Of a DNA stretch of 64,000 nt, positions 63,297-64,000 are shown one piece after another (the first letter of the stretch is position 1; each line of letters begins with the position of its first letter). Position numbers and translations under genes: made by a program. Source of the stretch: Bacillota bacterium (GTDB taxonomy: Bacteria; Bacillota; Clostridia; Lachnospirales; Lachnospiraceae). The notes under the pieces were generated by a model. It was not told the origin of the DNA, searched no databases, and saw nothing but the letters and a program-made list of their open reading frames with translations. The stretch covers positions 1-64,000 of the forward strand of contig JAEZLZ010000065.1 of NCBI GenBank assembly GCA_023415055.1. The letters are read 5' to 3'.

Positions 63297-64000
63297 AATT
63301 CTTAACCTCCTCAGATTTTATTATCTTAACGGAATAAGGTTCCAGCTGAAAGCACAAGCGATCTCCGTCTTCCGAAAAGTTCTTGTTGCATTGTTCGCCG
63401 GGTAAAAGAATTTCTTCCATATTTTCTTCTTTTACGGTGAAAAGGCTGACTTGTGCGGCTTCCTTCGAATTGTTCACAATCACCTTGATATGTATGTTTT
63501 CATAGCTGCGTTCAAAGCTGTAAATATTATAATCCTTGTCAGCGGTTATGGTCTTAAAATCGCCATAGCGGATTGCCTCCTCCTGGTGACGGATTTCTGA
63601 CAGCCGCCTGTACCAGGATAAAAGATCCTGATCCTGCAATTCTTCGTCCCATTGCATCGCTCTTCTACAATCCGGATCATTGTCCCCTGTGAGTCCCACC
63701 TCATCTCCATAATAGATGGCTGGAGCTCCCGGCATTAAAAATTGAAATGCAACTGCCAATTTAAATTTATTCTTATTCTCCCCGCAGCAATGTAGAAATC
63801 TCGGTGTATCATGAGTGTCCAGCAAATTATACATTGCATGGTTATATTCCTCGTAATATTCTGCTAACATATGCTGCAGCCTTTCATCAAGCTGTACTGC
63901 ATCTATCTTGCCATAAGCAATATAATCAAGCATAGTATCTCGGAATACATAGTTCATGACACTATCAAGTTGATCTCCAGAAAGCATCTTTCTCCCGAAG
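63223..64000 (-). CDS. GH13 alpha-glucosidase/neopullulanase-type enzyme (3' part, cut by window edge)
   Basis: The 3' part of a GH13 gene, open to the right edge. GDQLDSVMNYVFRD is the usual stretch before the last conserved region, and LLDTHDTPRFL is conserved region IV with the His-Asp pair that stabilises the transition state. FLMPGAPAIYYGDEVGLTGDNDPDCRRAM is also typical of cyclomaltodextrinase/neopullulanase. A C-terminal beta domain ends near YSVKIIKSEEV. The frame then continues about 27 residues, through the ribosome binding site and signal-peptide region of the next gene, before a stop at 63223. No signal peptide can be judged. The product probably hydrolyses imported maltodextrin in the cytoplasm. 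Confidence 0.88.
   Translation of the reverse strand, partial: FGRKMLSGDQLDSVMNYVFRDTMLDYIAYGKIDAVQLDERLQHMLAEYYEEYNHAMYNLLDTHDTPRFLHCCGENKNKFKLAVAFQFLMPGAPAIYYGDEVGLTGDNDPDCRRAMQWDEELQDQDLLSWYRRLSEIRHQEEAIRYGDFKTITADKDYNIYSFERSYENIHIKVIVNNSKEAAQVSLFTVKEENMEEILLPGEQCNKNFSEDGDRLCFQLEPYSVKIIKSEEVKNYEQNKKNTGNLSISRSVPGSSHSL

Overview
The window looks like a chromosome segment of an anaerobic Clostridia member of the Lachnospiraceae (Lachnoclostridium phytofermentans type). This is inferred from the single-chain pyruvate:ferredoxin oxidoreductase, the many CUT1 sugar ABC importers with lipoprotein binding proteins and AraC/LacI regulators, a GH112 phosphorylase, low-to-moderate GC and strong AGGAGG-type ribosome binding sites. 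No rRNA, tRNA, CRISPR array or intact mobile element was seen.

Layout. 0-8.5 kb is a partly decayed region: a soluble chemoreceptor with a PrpR-type sensor, a ribokinase next to a ruined GntR regulator, an IS110 remnant abutting a GH88 remnant, a nucleoside hydrolase, a second and broken ribokinase run into an AraC remnant, a transposase N-terminus joined to a group II intron 5' piece, a cupin, a GNAT acetyltransferase and a HAD remnant. 8.8-19.2 kb is a coherent catabolic locus: an SDR and a VOC protein on the minus strand, a LacI regulator, then on the plus strand a beta-propeller protein, an LplABC-type importer, a second VOC protein, a Gfo/Idh/MocA dehydrogenase and a TIM-barrel isomerase. 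Three identical AACACGTGTT palindromes sit in front of these units and are the likely LacI operators. 19.3-28.6 kb holds an AraC/GyrI regulator, a VanRS-like two-component system, an SGNH hydrolase, SurE, an MFS transporter with its divergent AraC regulator, and a CYP152-type P450 peroxygenase. 28.7-35.9 kb is a galacto-/lacto-N-biose type operon: binding protein, two permeases, a tiny membrane protein and the GH112 phosphorylase, with a divergent AraC activator. 36-40.3 kb is a MacB/LolD-type ATPase with a very large FtsX permease carrying a long coiled coil.

40.6-49.6 kb is the most unusual part: a minus-strand cassette with a Sel1-repeat protein, a 2125-residue protein (helical-repeat N-terminus, STAND-like P-loop domain with an altered Walker A, coiled coil, C-terminal HEPN-like Rx4H motif), a CorA-like two-TM membrane protein, and possibly a small protein with an internal duplication. 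It resembles an antiviral-STAND or abortive-infection architecture but with the domain order reversed. I cannot assign it to a described system.

49.7-64 kb returns to housekeeping and metabolism: peptidase T, a second TIM-barrel isomerase, a MATE exporter, pyruvate:ferredoxin oxidoreductase, a ruined nicotinamidase-like gene, an ABC-F ATPase, and a maltodextrin-type operon (GH13 enzyme cut by the right edge, binding protein, two permeases). In all three sugar importer operons an RNA hairpin separates the binding-protein gene from the first permease gene, which would favour excess binding protein.
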